64,000 nt of DNA from Halobellus sp. LT62 (GCF_037031285.1 NZ_JAYEZO010000002.1:682001-746000), one strand, 5' to 3'. Shown: positions 9,136 through 18,372, numbered from the stretch's first letter. Numbers and translations are program-made. Notes: generated by a model not told the origin, from the letters alone.

Positions 9136-9984
9136 ATGGACGCGCGTCTCCGACGGTTCGTCGGCGTTTCCGCCGCGCTCACGGGTATTCTGATGGTGCT
9201 CGGCGTGTACACGGCCTCGACGGGTGCAGGACTGACTTGCGCCGGTCGCTGGCCGTTCTGCGACGGCTTTCTGGGGCTGTTTCCCGCGAACTGGAGCAGC
9301 TTCATCGAGTGGTTCCACCGGCTCGTCGCGATGATCACCGGCTTCGTCGTCCTCGGTACGACCGTCTCCGCGTGGCGGCGGGATGCGGACCGGCGCGTCC
9401 GGCTCGCGCTCGCCGGCGCGACGATCCTCCTGCCCTCCCAGATCATCCTCGGCGCGCTCACCGTGACGACCTACGAGTGGGCGATCCTGCTCGCACACTT
9501 CGGAACGGCGGCGATCATCTTCACCGGCGTCGCACTGGCGTTCGCGTGGGCGTACGAGCCCGCGAGCGGAACCGACACGATCGATCGGATCCGCCGCCCG
9601 CTCGTCGTCGCGTCCGTTCTGCTACCCGTGATGCTCGTGTTAGCGCCTCACGCCTTTGTCACGTTCGGGCCCGAGGTCCAAGCGACGTACTACTCCGCCG
9701 GGCTCACAACGTACGCCGCGCTGCTCGTGGCGGCGGTGTGGATTGCGCCGGCCGCAGGAACCGCCGGCACCCGACCGCGCCGACTGATCCGTCGACTGAG
9801 CTCAGTCGCCGCGGTCGCGGTCGTCTCGCTGTTGGTCGTCGGCCGATTGGTATATGGCGGGACGCTCCAGTACGTCTCGATCGGCGGCACGGTCGTCGTA
9901 CTCGGCCTCGTGGCCGCGGTATGGGTCGCCGCACGCAGTGACGGTGTGGCGGCTGACGCCGGGACGGCTTTCGGGAGCGACTGA
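9136..9984 (+). CDS. ctaA: Heme A synthase (CtaA/COX15)
   Basis: A 282-residue membrane protein with about eight helices that oxidises the heme O methyl group to make heme A for aa3-type terminal oxidases. Seen: the extracellular cysteine pair in LTCAGRWPFCDG, the heme-ligand histidine in EWFHRLVAMITG (second helix), and a further histidine in LLAHFGTAAI. The length matches the short archaeal CtaA form. Its partner, heme O synthase/ctaB, and the oxidase genes are not in this window. Start ATG 9136 directly precedes the first helix (FVGVSAALTGILMVLG). Confidence 0.9.
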   Translation: MDARLRRFVGVSAALTGILMVLGVYTASTGAGLTCAGRWPFCDGFLGLFPANWSSFIEWFHRLVAMITGFVVLGTTVSAWRRDADRRVRLALAGATILLPSQIILGALTVTTYEWAILLAHFGTAAIIFTGVALAFAWAYEPASGTDTIDRIRRPLVVASVLLPVMLVLAPHAFVTFGPEVQATYYSAGLTTYAALLVAAVWIAPAAGTAGTRPRRLIRRLSSVAAVAVVSLLVVGRLVYGGTLQYVSIGGTVVVLGLVAAVWVAARSDGVAADAGTAFGSD

Positions 9985-10045
9985 CGCCCGGCCGGCTTCT
10001 GAGAGCGATTGACGCGCGCCGCGTCCGGAAGCGATTGACGCGTCT
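9973..10045 (+). repeat. Three degenerate tandem repeats over the ctaA stop codon
   Basis: The motif GAGCGA[CT]TGACGC occurs near 9975, near 10002 and, as GAAGCGATTGACGC, near 10030. The spacing is about 27 bp. The first copy contains the ctaA stop codon. The copies are imperfect and look like an old local duplication of the gene's end. Confidence 0.45.
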
Positions 10046-10145
10046 GTGGGCTCCGCGGTGCCGCGTTAGGGAGAGCCAAACCGGCCTCCGAGGCCCGTAT
10101 GCGACGTGTGACGGGTGGAAAGACGCAAATCGAAACGACACGTTG

Positions 10146-10151
10146 TTATAT
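10146..10151 (+). promoter_or_regulatory. Box A of the amino-acid ABC operon
   Basis: TTATAT lies 25-30 nt upstream of ATG 10176. That spacing puts the transcription start at or beside the initiation codon. It implies a leaderless mRNA, the usual haloarchaeal arrangement, and supports 10176 rather than upstream starts. Confidence 0.55.
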
Positions 10152-10175
10152 GGCTCTCTATTACGGGGCGATGTT

Positions 10176-11069
10176 ATGGACAGACGGACCTACGTGAAGA
10201 CCGGCGCTGGCGTGCTCGCTGGCGGTCTGCTCGCCGGATGTACTGGCGGCGGAGACGGCGATCAGACTGCGGAACCGACGACCGAGAGCGGCGATTCCGG
10301 CACCGAGTCGACGGAGACCGAAGCAGCGACGACCGAATCGGTCGTTCCCTCGAACGTCGTCATCGGCTCGGACATCCCGTACCGTCCGTTCGAGTATGAG
10401 ACGACCTCGGGCGAGCTCACCGGGTTCGACGTCGACATCGCGGCGGCGATCTTCGAGGAGCAACTCGGCGTCGACTACGAGTTCAAGCCGACCAGTTTCG
10501 ACTCGATCATCCCCTCGCTCAACAACAACAACTTCCGGATCATCATGTCCGCGATGACGATCAACGACACGCGGGCCGAGGAAGTGGACTTCTCCGACCC
10601 GTACTTCACGGCCTACCAGACCGTCATCGTCCGCGACGACGGCGAGATCTCCTCGAAGGAGGACCTCCGCGGTAACCCGGTCGGCGTCCAGAAGGGGACG
10701 ACGGGAGCCGGCGCGGCCGAGGAACTGCGAGAGGAGTTCGACGGCGAACTCGACATCAAGAGCTACGACCAGATCAACGGCGCGTTCCAAGCGCTGATCA
10801 ACGGCCAAGTCAACGCCGTCATCAACGACAACACGGTCAACGCGGGATTCGCCGAGGACCGCGACGACGTCGTCTTCCTCGAAGGCGACGGTGCCGCCGC
10901 CGAGAGCGACCAAGAAGCGCCGCCGTACCTCACGCTGACGATCGAAAACTACGGTATCGCCTTCCGACAGGACGACGACGAGTTCCGCAAACGCGTCAAC
11001 GAGGCGCTCGCCGCCATCAGAGAGGACGGCACGTACGACGAGATCTACTCGGAGTACTTCGCCGGATAA
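10176..11069 (+). CDS. Amino-acid ABC transporter substrate-binding lipoprotein
   Basis: A 297-residue secreted lipoprotein. The N-terminus MDRRTYVKTGAGVLAGG carries a twin-arginine signal and ends in the lipobox LLAGC, so it is folded in the cytosol, exported by Tat and anchored by a lipid on Cys. A T/E-rich linker of about 40 residues follows. The mature domain is the family 3 solute-binding fold for polar amino acids: VIGSDIPYRPFEYET, LTGFDVDIAAAIFEE, EVDFSDPYFTAYQTVIV, VGVQKGTTGAGAAEEL. It feeds the permease at 11103 and the ATPase at 11927. Confidence 0.92.
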   Translation: MDRRTYVKTGAGVLAGGLLAGCTGGGDGDQTAEPTTESGDSGTESTETEAATTESVVPSNVVIGSDIPYRPFEYETTSGELTGFDVDIAAAIFEEQLGVDYEFKPTSFDSIIPSLNNNNFRIIMSAMTINDTRAEEVDFSDPYFTAYQTVIVRDDGEISSKEDLRGNPVGVQKGTTGAGAAEELREEFDGELDIKSYDQINGAFQALINGQVNAVINDNTVNAGFAEDRDDVVFLEGDGAAAESDQEAPPYLTLTIENYGIAFRQDDDEFRKRVNEALAAIREDGTYDEIYSEYFAG

Positions 11070-11102
11070 TATAACTCGGTTCCGTCCCACAACTTCGCAA
11101 CT

Positions 11103-11930
11103 ATGGCTGATTCATACTCCGGTGCATCGCCCGAAGCCAACGCAGCCGCTGACGGGCTCTTCGACGATCAGACGCTGAAGTACCTCGGCGTCGGCCTGTC
11201 GAGTCTCGTCGCGCTCGGGATCGCGCTGCTCGTGCTGTACATTCTGGCCGTTCAGGTCGATTACGCGCTCATCCCCACGGTCCTGCCGCAGTTCATCGAC
11301 GCCTACGTATTGGTGCTCGGCATCGTCGTCACGGCCAGCGTGCTGTCGGTGACCTCGGGAATCTTCGTCGGCCTCGCGCGCGTCTCGAAGACGTCGATCA
11401 CGAGCGGGATCTCGGCGGCCTACGTGCAGTTCTTTCGCGGGACGCCACTGCTGTTTCAGATCTTCGTCGTCTACTTCGGCATCCCGACGCTGTGGCCCGG
11501 AACGTTTCCGATCTCGAACTGGGGCATCCCGACGGCGATCATCGCGCTGACGCTGAATCACGCGGCCTACGTCGGCGAGGCGGTCCGGGGCGGAATCGGC
11601 GCGGTCCACGACGGCCAGATGGAAGCCGCTCGTTCGCTCGGGATGGGCTACGTCCAAGCGATGCGGGAGGTCGTCATCCCGCAGGCGTGGCGCAACGCCT
11701 TGGCGGCGGTCGGCAACGACCAGATCATCTTGGTGAAGGACACCTCGCTTCTGACCGTCATCGCGGTGCCGGAGCTCATCCAGCAGTTCCGCGACGTCAA
11801 CAGCGCCACGTTCGACCCGTGGACGCCGCTGGTGCTCGTCGCCATCGCGTACCTCTCGATCACGATTCCGATGGGCCGACTCGTGGAGTACCTCGAAGAC
11901 CGCGCGGACTGGGGCGGTGATTCACAATGA
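11103..11930 (+). CDS. Amino-acid ABC transporter permease
   Basis: A 275-residue HisM/GlnP-type inner-membrane permease with about five to six helices. The EAA loop that docks the ATPase is [23 protein letters not shown] near residues 176-198. [17 protein letters not shown] is the other signature of polar amino-acid permeases. It has a cytoplasmic N-terminal tail of about 30 residues. It starts 33 nt after the binding-protein gene and overlaps the ATPase start by 4 nt (ATGA), which indicates coupled translation. Confidence 0.93.
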   Translation: MADSYSGASPEANAAADGLFDDQTLKYLGVGLSSLVALGIALLVLYILAVQVDYALIPTVLPQFIDAYVLVLGIVVTASVLSVTSGIFVGLARVSKTSITSGISAAYVQFFRGTPLLFQIFVVYFGIPTLWPGTFPISNWGIPTAIIALTLNHAAYVGEAVRGGIGAVHDGQMEAARSLGMGYVQAMREVVIPQAWRNALAAVGNDQIILVKDTSLLTVIAVPELIQQFRDVNSATFDPWTPLVLVAIAYLSITIPMGRLVEYLEDRADWGGDSQ

Positions 11931-12718
11931 CCGACGCGACGCAAACCGACGGCGACGGAGAAACTGCCGGCGACGGGCGAACCGACGAACACGCGCTGCT
12001 CGAATTCGACCACGTGGACAAGTACTTCGGCGAGACGCACGTCCTCAAGGACGTCTCGCTCGACATCGAAGATGGCGAGGTGTGCGTCGTCGTCGGTCCC
12101 TCCGGTTCGGGCAAATCGACGCTGCTGCGGTGTGCGAATCGGCTCGAAGAGATCCAGAACGGTGAGATTCGGCTGGACGGCCGATCCATTTCGGACCCCG
12201 ACGCCGACATCAACCGGCTCCGTCAGCGCATCGGGATGGTCTTTCAGTCGTTCAACCTCTTCCCGCACAAGACGGCGCTGGAGAACGTGACGCTCGCGCC
12301 GCGGAAGGTCCGGGGAATCCCCGATGCAGAGGCCCAAGATCGCGCCGAAGAACTCCTCGACGACGTCGGCCTGCTCGATCAGGCCGACTCCTACCCGAAT
12401 CAGCTCTCCGGCGGCCAACAACAGCGCGTCGCCATCGCTCGCGCGCTCGCGATGGACCCGAAAGTGATGCTCTTCGACGAGGTCACGAGCGCGCTGGACC
12501 CCGAACTGGTCGGGGAAGTGCTCGAAGTGATGCGCGGACTCGCGGCCGACGGGATGACGATGATGGTCGTCACCCACGAGATGGGCTTCGCCCGCGAGGT
12601 GGGCGACCGCATCGTCCTGATGGACGAGGGCCGGCTCGTCGAGAGCGGCGATCCCGAGTCGTTCTTCGACCATCCCGAAACCGAGCGCGGCGAGCAGTTC
12701 CTCTCGAAAATCCTCTGA
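11927..12718 (+). CDS. Amino-acid ABC transporter ATPase (GlnQ type)
   Basis: A 263-residue ATPase that powers the upstream permease. Motifs: Walker [14 protein letters not shown] near residue 63, Q-loop [16 protein letters not shown], signature [15 protein letters not shown], Walker [15 protein letters not shown] and the switch histidine in VVTHEMGFA. The full signature LSGGQQ and the length are those of GlnQ/HisP proteins for polar amino acids. The first 25 residues are a disordered acidic extension. The exact amino acid transported cannot be determined. Confidence 0.94.
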   Translation: MTDATQTDGDGETAGDGRTDEHALLEFDHVDKYFGETHVLKDVSLDIEDGEVCVVVGPSGSGKSTLLRCANRLEEIQNGEIRLDGRSISDPDADINRLRQRIGMVFQSFNLFPHKTALENVTLAPRKVRGIPDAEAQDRAEELLDDVGLLDQADSYPNQLSGGQQQRVAIARALAMDPKVMLFDEVTSALDPELVGEVLEVMRGLAADGMTMMVVTHEMGFAREVGDRIVLMDEGRLVESGDPESFFDHPETERGEQFLSKIL

Positions 12719-12794
12719 GCTGCGGCGCTATCGCGTTCGGTTCCGTTCGTCGTTCCCGACAAAGCACTTACCAACCGTCCGCGTAGCCCCGCCC

Positions 12795-13337
12795 GTGACA
12801 AACGTCCCCGGGATGGGCTTCGTCGTGCTGCTCGCGATGATCGCGGCGCTCGTCGTCCTCCCCCTCTTGGCCGCGGTGGGCCTGCTCGTCGCCCGAGCAA
12901 CCGGAATACGGATCGAGTGGACGCTGGTGGGAACGAACGCCCTCGCGATCGTCTGCGGCGTCGCGATCGCGGTCGCCAGCCCGCTCGGGCTCGACGAGTT
13001 CACGGTCGGCGCGCTCGTCGGCCTCGCCAAATTCACGGCGGGCGTGCTCGTCGCGGGGCTGTTCTTCGCGACGGTGTTCGAGGGAATACCTATCGCGACT
13101 GGGGCCGCGCTGACGGTCGTGTTCCGCGACGTGTCGTGGTCCAGCGCGCTTCAGTACGCGACCGCGGGATACGCCCTCGGCGGGATCGGCGGCGCGCTCG
13201 CGGGACTGGTACTCACGAACGCCGCCGAAGCGGCGGCGCTCGGTGCGCTACTGGCAGTTCCCGGCGCGCTCGGGAGCGTCCTTCTGGTGATCGCTCTCTC
13301 GAAGTTCCGAGGGGAACGAAGCGTATCGACTCCTTAA
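12795..13337 (+). CDS. Unrecognised integral membrane protein
   Basis: A 180-residue protein of about five to six hydrophobic segments with few polar residues outside loops. Translation begins at GTG 12795 (MTNVPGMGFVV) or at ATG 12813. Segments include VVLLAMIAALVVLPLLAAV, LAIVCGVAIAVASPL, FTAGVLVAGLFFATVFEG, ALGGIGGALAGLVL and PGALGSVLLVIAL. The repeated GG-x-GGALAG packing motif suggests tight helix contacts. I cannot assign a family. It stands alone, 77 nt after the ABC operon and convergent with rfcL. Confidence 0.7.
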   Translation: MTNVPGMGFVVLLAMIAALVVLPLLAAVGLLVARATGIRIEWTLVGTNALAIVCGVAIAVASPLGLDEFTVGALVGLAKFTAGVLVAGLFFATVFEGIPIATGAALTVVFRDVSWSSALQYATAGYALGGIGGALAGLVLTNAAEAAALGALLAVPGALGSVLLVIALSKFRGERSVSTP

Positions 13338-13364
13338 ACGTCGCCCTCGCGTTTCGCCGCGATC

Positions 13365-14849
13365 TCACATAAAGTCCGAGAGCCCGGACTGACCGTCGTC
13401 CGCTTCGTCTTCGCCCTCGATATCCGCCGCCGACTCGTCGTCTCGGTCCAACACGTCGGCGTCGAGGGTCTGTTGGTCCTCGCTGTCGTCCTCACCGTCG
13501 TCGCTCTCGGTACCGGCGGCGTCCGCCGCGTCGACCCGTTCTCGCCCGACGAACGCGTCGCCCGCGTGCGCTTCAACCGCCTCGGAACGGAGTTCGCCGG
13601 CGTCCTCGACGATCGATTGGACCTTATTGGTCGTCTCGCCGCTGCCGGTGACGTAGGAGACGGCCGCCTCGTCGAGGTCGTACCACGCGGCCATCGCGAC
13701 GGTCAGCTTCCGGGGCTTGCAGTGGTGCGTCATCGCCGAGAGAAACGGCAGGACGTCGAGACGCGCGGTCGTCATCGAGAAGCCGCCGGACTCGGCGATC
13801 GAGCGGACGACGTCGTCGCGGGTGCTGTCCCGCGTCGAGCGGTAGGGCGCGCCGCCGTACTGCGTCCAGCCGCCGCGAGTGCGATCGCGCGCGGCCGCGA
13901 CGCCGCCCGCGAGGTTGTCAGTCGCGTAGCGCCACCACGAGTAGTCGAAATCCGTCGAATACACCCGACTCGTCCAGACCTCGGCGTTCGAGAGGAACTC
14001 GTAGGCGCGGACGAGCTCCTCGCCCTCGTACACCAACGACACCTTGTCCTCGACCCACTGGAGCAGGTCGTCGGGCGTCTCGTCGACGTCGTAGGCGGTC
14101 CGCAGCGCTTCCTCGGCTGACTTCTCCTTCAACACGGCGTCGAGGAACTCGAAGAGGCCAACCGCGCGGTTTCGCGACCCGGTCGTCACGTCTTCGAGCG
14201 TCACCTTCTGGCGGCCCTCGGTGGTCGCTTGGAGGTCTTTCACCGCGGCGCGAAGGTCGCCGCTGTTCGCCTCGGCGATGCGTTCGAGCGCCTCCTCGTC
14301 GAACTCGACTCCCTCCTTTCGGAGGATGTCCCGCAGGACGGGGACGATCGAGCGCGCGGAGACGTCGCGGAACTCGATCTCGCGGGCGGCGTTGCGCAGC
14401 CCGTTCGACATGTCGTAGTACTCGTTGGCGATCAGGACGATCGGCTGGCTGGCCTCCTTCAAGAGACTCGTGACCGCGCGCTTGCCGCCGCGATCGTACT
14501 GGTAGTGGATGTTGTCCGCCTCGTCCATAATGACGAGTTGGCGACCGCCGCCGTTGCCGCCGAGCGACCCCGCGAGCGTCGCGTTGCGCGAGGCGCGCCC
14601 CGCGAAGCGCTCGATGGCGTCGGCGGTCCGCTCGTCGGAGGCGTTGAGTTCGACGACTTCCCAGCCCATATCGTTCGCCAGTGCGTGCGCCGCGGAGGTC
14701 TTGCCGACCCCCGGCGCGCCGTGGAGGACGACCGGCTCGCGGTGCTCAGACCACGTCTCCGCCCACTCCTTCAGGGCGTCGCGGGCCTTGTTGTTACCGC
14801 GGACCTCCGAGAGGGTGGAGGGACGATACCGTTCGGTCCAGTCGGTCAT
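13365..14849 (-). CDS. rfcL: Replication factor C large subunit
   Basis: A 494-residue clamp-loader large subunit that loads PCNA on primer-template DNA. The AAA+ domain carries Walker A GAPGVGKTSAAHALAN near residue 45 and Walker B LVIMDEADN near residue 106. The lid and collar follow to about residue 400. The last 90 residues are strongly acidic and probably disordered, and end in QSGLSDFM, a PIP-box-like PCNA-binding tail of the QxxLxxF kind. The start at 14849 (MTDWTERYRPSTLSEV) is the family's normal N-terminus. A 216-bp element is inserted 48 bp upstream. Confidence 0.94.
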   Translation of the reverse strand: MTDWTERYRPSTLSEVRGNNKARDALKEWAETWSEHREPVVLHGAPGVGKTSAAHALANDMGWEVVELNASDERTADAIERFAGRASRNATLAGSLGGNGGGRQLVIMDEADNIHYQYDRGGKRAVTSLLKEASQPIVLIANEYYDMSNGLRNAAREIEFRDVSARSIVPVLRDILRKEGVEFDEEALERIAEANSGDLRAAVKDLQATTEGRQKVTLEDVTTGSRNRAVGLFEFLDAVLKEKSAEEALRTAYDVDETPDDLLQWVEDKVSLVYEGEELVRAYEFLSNAEVWTSRVYSTDFDYSWWRYATDNLAGGVAAARDRTRGGWTQYGGAPYRSTRDSTRDDVVRSIAESGGFSMTTARLDVLPFLSAMTHHCKPRKLTVAMAAWYDLDEAAVSYVTGSGETTNKVQSIVEDAGELRSEAVEAHAGDAFVGRERVDAADAAGTESDDGEDDSEDQQTLDADVLDRDDESAADIEGEDEADDGQSGLSDFM

Positions 14850-14867
14850 TGTCGGGTGAAAGAGCGA

Positions 14868-14884
14868 GGCCCGTTTAGCTTCTG
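14868..14884 (-). promoter_or_regulatory. rfcL: Candidate rfcL promoter beside the inserted element
   Basis: On the minus strand the AT-rich GCTAAACG lies about 27-30 nt before ATG 14849, preceded by purine-rich AGAA as a possible BRE. Only about 15 bp separate it from the end of the element at 14898, so upstream control DNA has been displaced while the core promoter remains. Confidence 0.4.
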
Positions 14885-14897
14885 CGGGTCTCCAGTC

Positions 14898-15113
14898 GGT
14901 CCTGTTTAGTTAGGAACGAACTGGTCGAGATTGATACAGAGAAGGTGACGGAAGCCCCCGCGCTCTCGACTCCCAGAACTCGCTGCGGTCCTCGGCGCTC
15001 GCGGTGCTCGCGCCTGCGGTCCTTACGTCGTTCGGGTTCGTCGAGAGCGCGGCCCCTTCCAATCCCACCCATTGGCGGTTTTTTGGCCTGCCATCGCTTA
15101 ACTAAACACGACC
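14898..15113. mobile_element. 216-bp non-autonomous transposable element (MITE-like)
   Basis: The left end GGTCCTGTTTAGTTAGG (14898-14914) and the reverse complement of the right end, GGTCGTGTTTAGTTAAG (15097-15113), are 17-bp terminal inverted repeats differing at two positions. Both sides are flanked by the direct repeat CTCCAGTC (14890-14897 and 15114-15121), an 8-bp target duplication; the next base is G on both sides, so 9 bp is possible. No transposase frame exists inside. The interior is GC-rich without a convincing ORF. Eight-bp duplications and ends beginning GG..CTGT recall IS6-family and some IS5-group elements, but the family is an inference. A matching lone end lies at 36568. Confidence 0.75.
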
Positions 15114-15243
15114 CTCCAGTCGCTGCGTGCGGTGACCGAAGCTGCCACCCCTCCCCCTGCTGCTCGGCTACCACTTCGTTGCGCATACTCGCATTTGTTC
15201 TACTTGAGCGACAGTTTAACCGTTCACAGCGCAAACGACGAGT

Positions 15244-15702
15244 ATGACCGACGACGAGAGCGCCGTCGTGCTCGACGACGAAGAAATCGACGAACTGCTC
15301 GGGACCGGCGGCGTCGGGGTATTGGCGCTCGCCGACGAGAGCGATCCGTACGCGATTCCCGTGTCCTACGGTTACGACGCCGACCAGCAGGCGCTGTATC
15401 TCCGACTCGGCTTCGGGGACGACTCCGAGAAGGAGCGGTACCTCGAACGGTCGGATCGGGCAGCCCTCGTCGTAACTACCGAGGGTGTCGAGGGCTGGGC
15501 GTCCGTCGTCGCCCGCGGTCCCCTATCAGAGATTCCGGAGGCGACGATCGACGGGACGGTCGTCGAGGCGATCCGCTCGATCGACATCCCGTTCGTGACG
15601 ATCTACGAGGACGCGCCGCGGGAACTGGAGTACCGCCTGTACCGACTCGATCCCGACGAACTCACCGGCCGCCAAGAGAAACCGCGAGTCGGCGTCGAAT
15701 GA
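15244..15702 (+). CDS. Pyridoxamine 5'-phosphate oxidase-like flavin-binding protein
   Basis: A 152-residue split-barrel protein of the PNPOx-like (Pyridox_ox_2) group. The block LLGTGGVGVLALADESDPYAIPVSYGYD is the conserved first half of the FMN-binding barrel, and WASVVARGPLSEIPE is the central strand pair. The C-terminal half is shorter than in true pyridoxamine oxidases, so flavin binding with an unknown reductase activity is more likely than vitamin B6 synthesis. It stands alone; AGTTTAAC at about 15210 could be its promoter. Confidence 0.82.
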   Translation: MTDDESAVVLDDEEIDELLGTGGVGVLALADESDPYAIPVSYGYDADQQALYLRLGFGDDSEKERYLERSDRAALVVTTEGVEGWASVVARGPLSEIPEATIDGTVVEAIRSIDIPFVTIYEDAPRELEYRLYRLDPDELTGRQEKPRVGVE

Positions 15703-15767
15703 CAGAGGTCTGAAGCGCTTCGGGAGTAACCAGAAAATACCTATGTGGGCGTGCCGACCTCGCAACG

Positions 15768-16355
15768 ATGTCACGCCCTGAATCGACGACGTCGCGCGGT
15801 GGAATCGCACCGAACGGCCGAACGCTCGGTACCGCGACCGTGGCCGGGGTGCTCTCGTATCTCGTCACCTACGCGCTCACCTACGCGATGACCGGGCAGC
15901 AGATCGCGAACTCGCTGGCGGCGCGCGTCCTCGAACTCGCGACCGGCGATCCTGGCACGTGGAAACTCGTCGGCTGGGTGTTCTACAGCGCCCACTACGT
16001 CACCAGCGAGATCCCCGGCCTGTTCGGATCGACGTCCGTGAACCTCATCAGTCGCGGCGACGCGTTCTCGCCGGCGCTCTTCGTCCTCCCGCCGGTCATC
16101 CTCTTGATCGCGGGCGCGCTCGTCGCAGTCGCGGCGCGCGCGGAATCGCCGCTCTCGGGTGCGGTCGGTGGCGCGTCGGTCGCGTTGGGGTATCTCCCGC
16201 TCGCGATCGCCGGCGCGCTCGCGTTCTCGATCTCTGTCGGCGACTCGAACGCGGGGCCGACGCTCGTGACTGCCGTGCTGTTAGCGGGGATCGTCTACCC
16301 GCTGGTGTTCGGCGGCGTCGGCGGCGCGCTCGGATCGCTCGCATCGAATCGCTGA
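15768..16355 (+). CDS. Haloarchaeal membrane protein, four to five helices
   Basis: A 195-residue protein I do not recognise. After a polar start of about 22 residues come the hydrophobic segments ATVAGVLSYLVTYALTYAM, LFVLPPVILLIAGALVAVAA, ASVALGYLPLAIAGALAFSI and VTAVLLAGIVYPLVFGGVGGALG. A polar loop of about 50 residues (residues 47-95, with KLVGWVFYSAHYVTSEIPGLFGSTSVN) separates the first two and probably faces outside. It looks like the type of small conserved halophile membrane protein often labelled transporter without evidence. Confidence 0.7.
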   Translation: MSRPESTTSRGGIAPNGRTLGTATVAGVLSYLVTYALTYAMTGQQIANSLAARVLELATGDPGTWKLVGWVFYSAHYVTSEIPGLFGSTSVNLISRGDAFSPALFVLPPVILLIAGALVAVAARAESPLSGAVGGASVALGYLPLAIAGALAFSISVGDSNAGPTLVTAVLLAGIVYPLVFGGVGGALGSLASNR

Positions 16356-16399
16356 CCGGTCGAATGCCGGTTTTTCCCCGCTTTCCCTCTGTCGTCCGA

Positions 16400-16957
16400 C
16401 TACAGTTCTCTGGCGACCATCTCTCCCCAGTGCTCGAAACCGTACCGGCCGTAGAACGCCCGTGCCCGGTCGTTCTCGCAGTCGACGTCGAGCACTAGCC
16501 GATCGAGCGGCAGGTCCTGCGACCGGGCGCACGCGAGGACCGCGTCCATCAGGTCGTCGGCGACGCCGGTCCCTCGGTAGTCGGGCGCGACGAAGACCTC
16601 GTTGAGGACTGCGGCGTCCCAGACGAACGCCAGCGATTCGGGAAGGACGAAGGCGTAGCCGACGAGGTCGACGTCGGGCGCTCGATCGTCGATCGGTGTC
16701 GTCTCCGCTCCCGCCCCGTCGACGGCGACGATCACGCACCCGGGGTCGTCCTCGACACAGCGGTCGACCCAGTCGAGCCACCGCTCGCGGTACCCCGACG
16801 TTAGCTTCTCCTCGTAGACTGTGCCTTTCTCGTCGCCGCCGGTCTTCGCGCCGATTCCCAACTCGAAGCCGCGTTTGAGCCCCCAGAGCCCATCGGTGTC
16901 GCTCTGTGTGTCGAACGGGCGGACTATAACCGCCGAATCCGTCGAGCGTTCGGTCAT
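16400..16957 (-). CDS. GNAT-family N-acetyltransferase
   Basis: A 185-residue acyltransferase. The acetyl-CoA-binding core is VFVAPDYRGTGVADDLMDAVLACA (motif A, R-G-x-G-V/A pattern) followed by DVDCENDRARAFYGRYGFEHWGEM (motif B with the FYxxxGF signature). The N-terminal 60 residues, with GLWGLKRGFELG, are the variable substrate side. The acceptor could be a small molecule or protein N-terminus. ATG 16957 (MTERSTDS) is preferred over a TTG at 16984. Confidence 0.85.
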   Translation of the reverse strand: MTERSTDSAVIVRPFDTQSDTDGLWGLKRGFELGIGAKTGGDEKGTVYEEKLTSGYRERWLDWVDRCVEDDPGCVIVAVDGAGAETTPIDDRAPDVDLVGYAFVLPESLAFVWDAAVLNEVFVAPDYRGTGVADDLMDAVLACARSQDLPLDRLVLDVDCENDRARAFYGRYGFEHWGEMVAREL

Positions 16958-17149
16958 CGATCGGTCTCCGGGCGCAGTCGACAAGAGCGCTGGTATCTCG
17001 TGCGGGCGACGATTCCGCCCGAGGAGGCGGACACTCCCGCTCCGATATCGGCGTTCGTCGAACCCCTTCTTCGATACGCTTTTGCGGCCACCTCACCCAG
17101 ATGGGACAGAAATGGACCGAGAGAGCCCGGTTGCCGGGGGCGTTCGAGT

Positions 17150-17857
17150 ATGACGACGGTGCCGAGAGAGGATCTCGCGCGGCGAATCGCCGGAGAAATC
17201 ACGTTGAGTGACGATCCCGGCGCGACGCTCCGGAAGTGGCGAACCGACTTCGACGTCTCTCAGACCGCACTCGCCGAGCAGCTGGACGTTTCCTCCTCCG
17301 TGATCTCCGATTACGAGAGCGGCCGCCGCGAGAGCCCCGGTATCGGCGTCGTCCGTCGGATGGTCGAAGCGCTTCTCGACATCGACGAGTCGCGCGGCGG
17401 CGGCCGGATCCGCCAATACGCCCGCGTCATCTCGGCGGGCTTCGAGAGCGACATCGTCCAAGACCTCCGCGAGTACCCCACGTCGATCCCGCTGGAGACG
17501 CTCTACGAAGCGATGGACGCGACCGAACTCGTCCGCGGCGATCAGGACCGGATCAGCGGTCACACGGTCATCAACAGCATCGAGGCGATCACGCGGCTCT
17601 CTTCGGAGGAGTTCTACCGCCTCTACGGCCAGTCGACGTCGCGCGCGCTGGTGTTCACGGGCGTCACCCGCGGGGAGTCACCGCTGGTGGCGATGCGCGT
17701 CGTCAACCCCACGCCGAACGCCGTCATCCTCCACGGCCTCACCGAGGAAGACCTCTGGGAGCACGCCCCGGCGCTCGCGACGATCGACGGCTTCTCGCTG
17801 GCGATCTCGAATCGAGACTTAGACGAGATGTTGGAAGACCTCCGGCGACTGCCGTAA
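17150..17857 (+). CDS. XRE-type helix-turn-helix regulator (COG1709-like)
   Basis: A 235-residue cytosolic regulator. The HTH occupies about residues 24-75: LRKWRTDFDVSQTALAEQLDVSSSVISDYESGRRESPG, a textbook XRE/Cro fold. A C-terminal ligand or dimer domain of about 140 residues follows (EFYRLYGQSTSRALVFTGVTRGESPLVAMRVVNPTPNAVILHG), which is the archaeal COG1709 arrangement. ATG 17150 is chosen; the 50 codons upstream in the same frame lack coding character. Its targets are unknown. Confidence 0.86.
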   Translation: MTTVPREDLARRIAGEITLSDDPGATLRKWRTDFDVSQTALAEQLDVSSSVISDYESGRRESPGIGVVRRMVEALLDIDESRGGGRIRQYARVISAGFESDIVQDLREYPTSIPLETLYEAMDATELVRGDQDRISGHTVINSIEAITRLSSEEFYRLYGQSTSRALVFTGVTRGESPLVAMRVVNPTPNAVILHGLTEEDLWEHAPALATIDGFSLAISNRDLDEMLEDLRRLP

Positions 17858-17925
17858 GTTGTTCGACGTCGGGGCATCTCTCTCTTTCCTCAACCTCTCT
17901 TCTACCTCTCTTCCCACTCGCTCGC

Positions 17926-18297
17926 TCAGCAGGGTGAGACCTCGGTCCCGTCGAGACGCCGCGTTTCGTTCTCGCTCACGAGATATTTCGCCTCCGACCC
18001 GACATCCGCTTCCGTTTCTGCCGTCGAGTACCAGAACGGTTGGCTCACGTCGACGTACACGCCGGCTGACGTCTGATTGATCACCGCGGCTTCTCGCTCG
18101 ACGCCGGTGTAGGACTCCAGCCCCCAGTCTTCGACGCAAGAGGCGTTCTCGAACTGATCGATGACGTGCGCCTCCTCGGCGGCGAGCGCCCGCTCTTTCG
18201 CCTCGTTTGTCGTTATCGAGGATCCGCCGAGACAGCCAGCCGTTAGCAGCATCGCTACGAGGGCGAAGTGTACGGGTTTTCGGGCGTGGAGGGCCAT
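17926..18297 (-). CDS. Small secreted lipoprotein
   Basis: A 123-residue protein with a Sec-type signal (HFALVAMLLTAGC) and lipobox LTAGC at residues 18-22, so it is probably lipid-anchored on the cell surface. The mature part of about 100 acidic residues has one Cys in NASCVEDW and one as the final residue, which could form a disulphide. No family recognised. There is no twin arginine, unlike the ABC binding protein at 10176. Confidence 0.68.
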   Translation of the reverse strand: MALHARKPVHFALVAMLLTAGCLGGSSITTNEAKERALAAEEAHVIDQFENASCVEDWGLESYTGVEREAAVINQTSAGVYVDVSQPFWYSTAETEADVGSEAKYLVSENETRRLDGTEVSPC

Positions 18298-18372
18298 TAT
18301 GCCAGACTCTGGACCGTTGAGTAAATGCCTTCTGTCGGTTGCTAGATCACAGCCTCGTCGTGTACCTACGGC

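Noticed and set aside
14945-15247. ORF inside the 216-bp element as a transposase
   Set aside because: It is too short, has no DDE or HUH motif and extends past the element's end.
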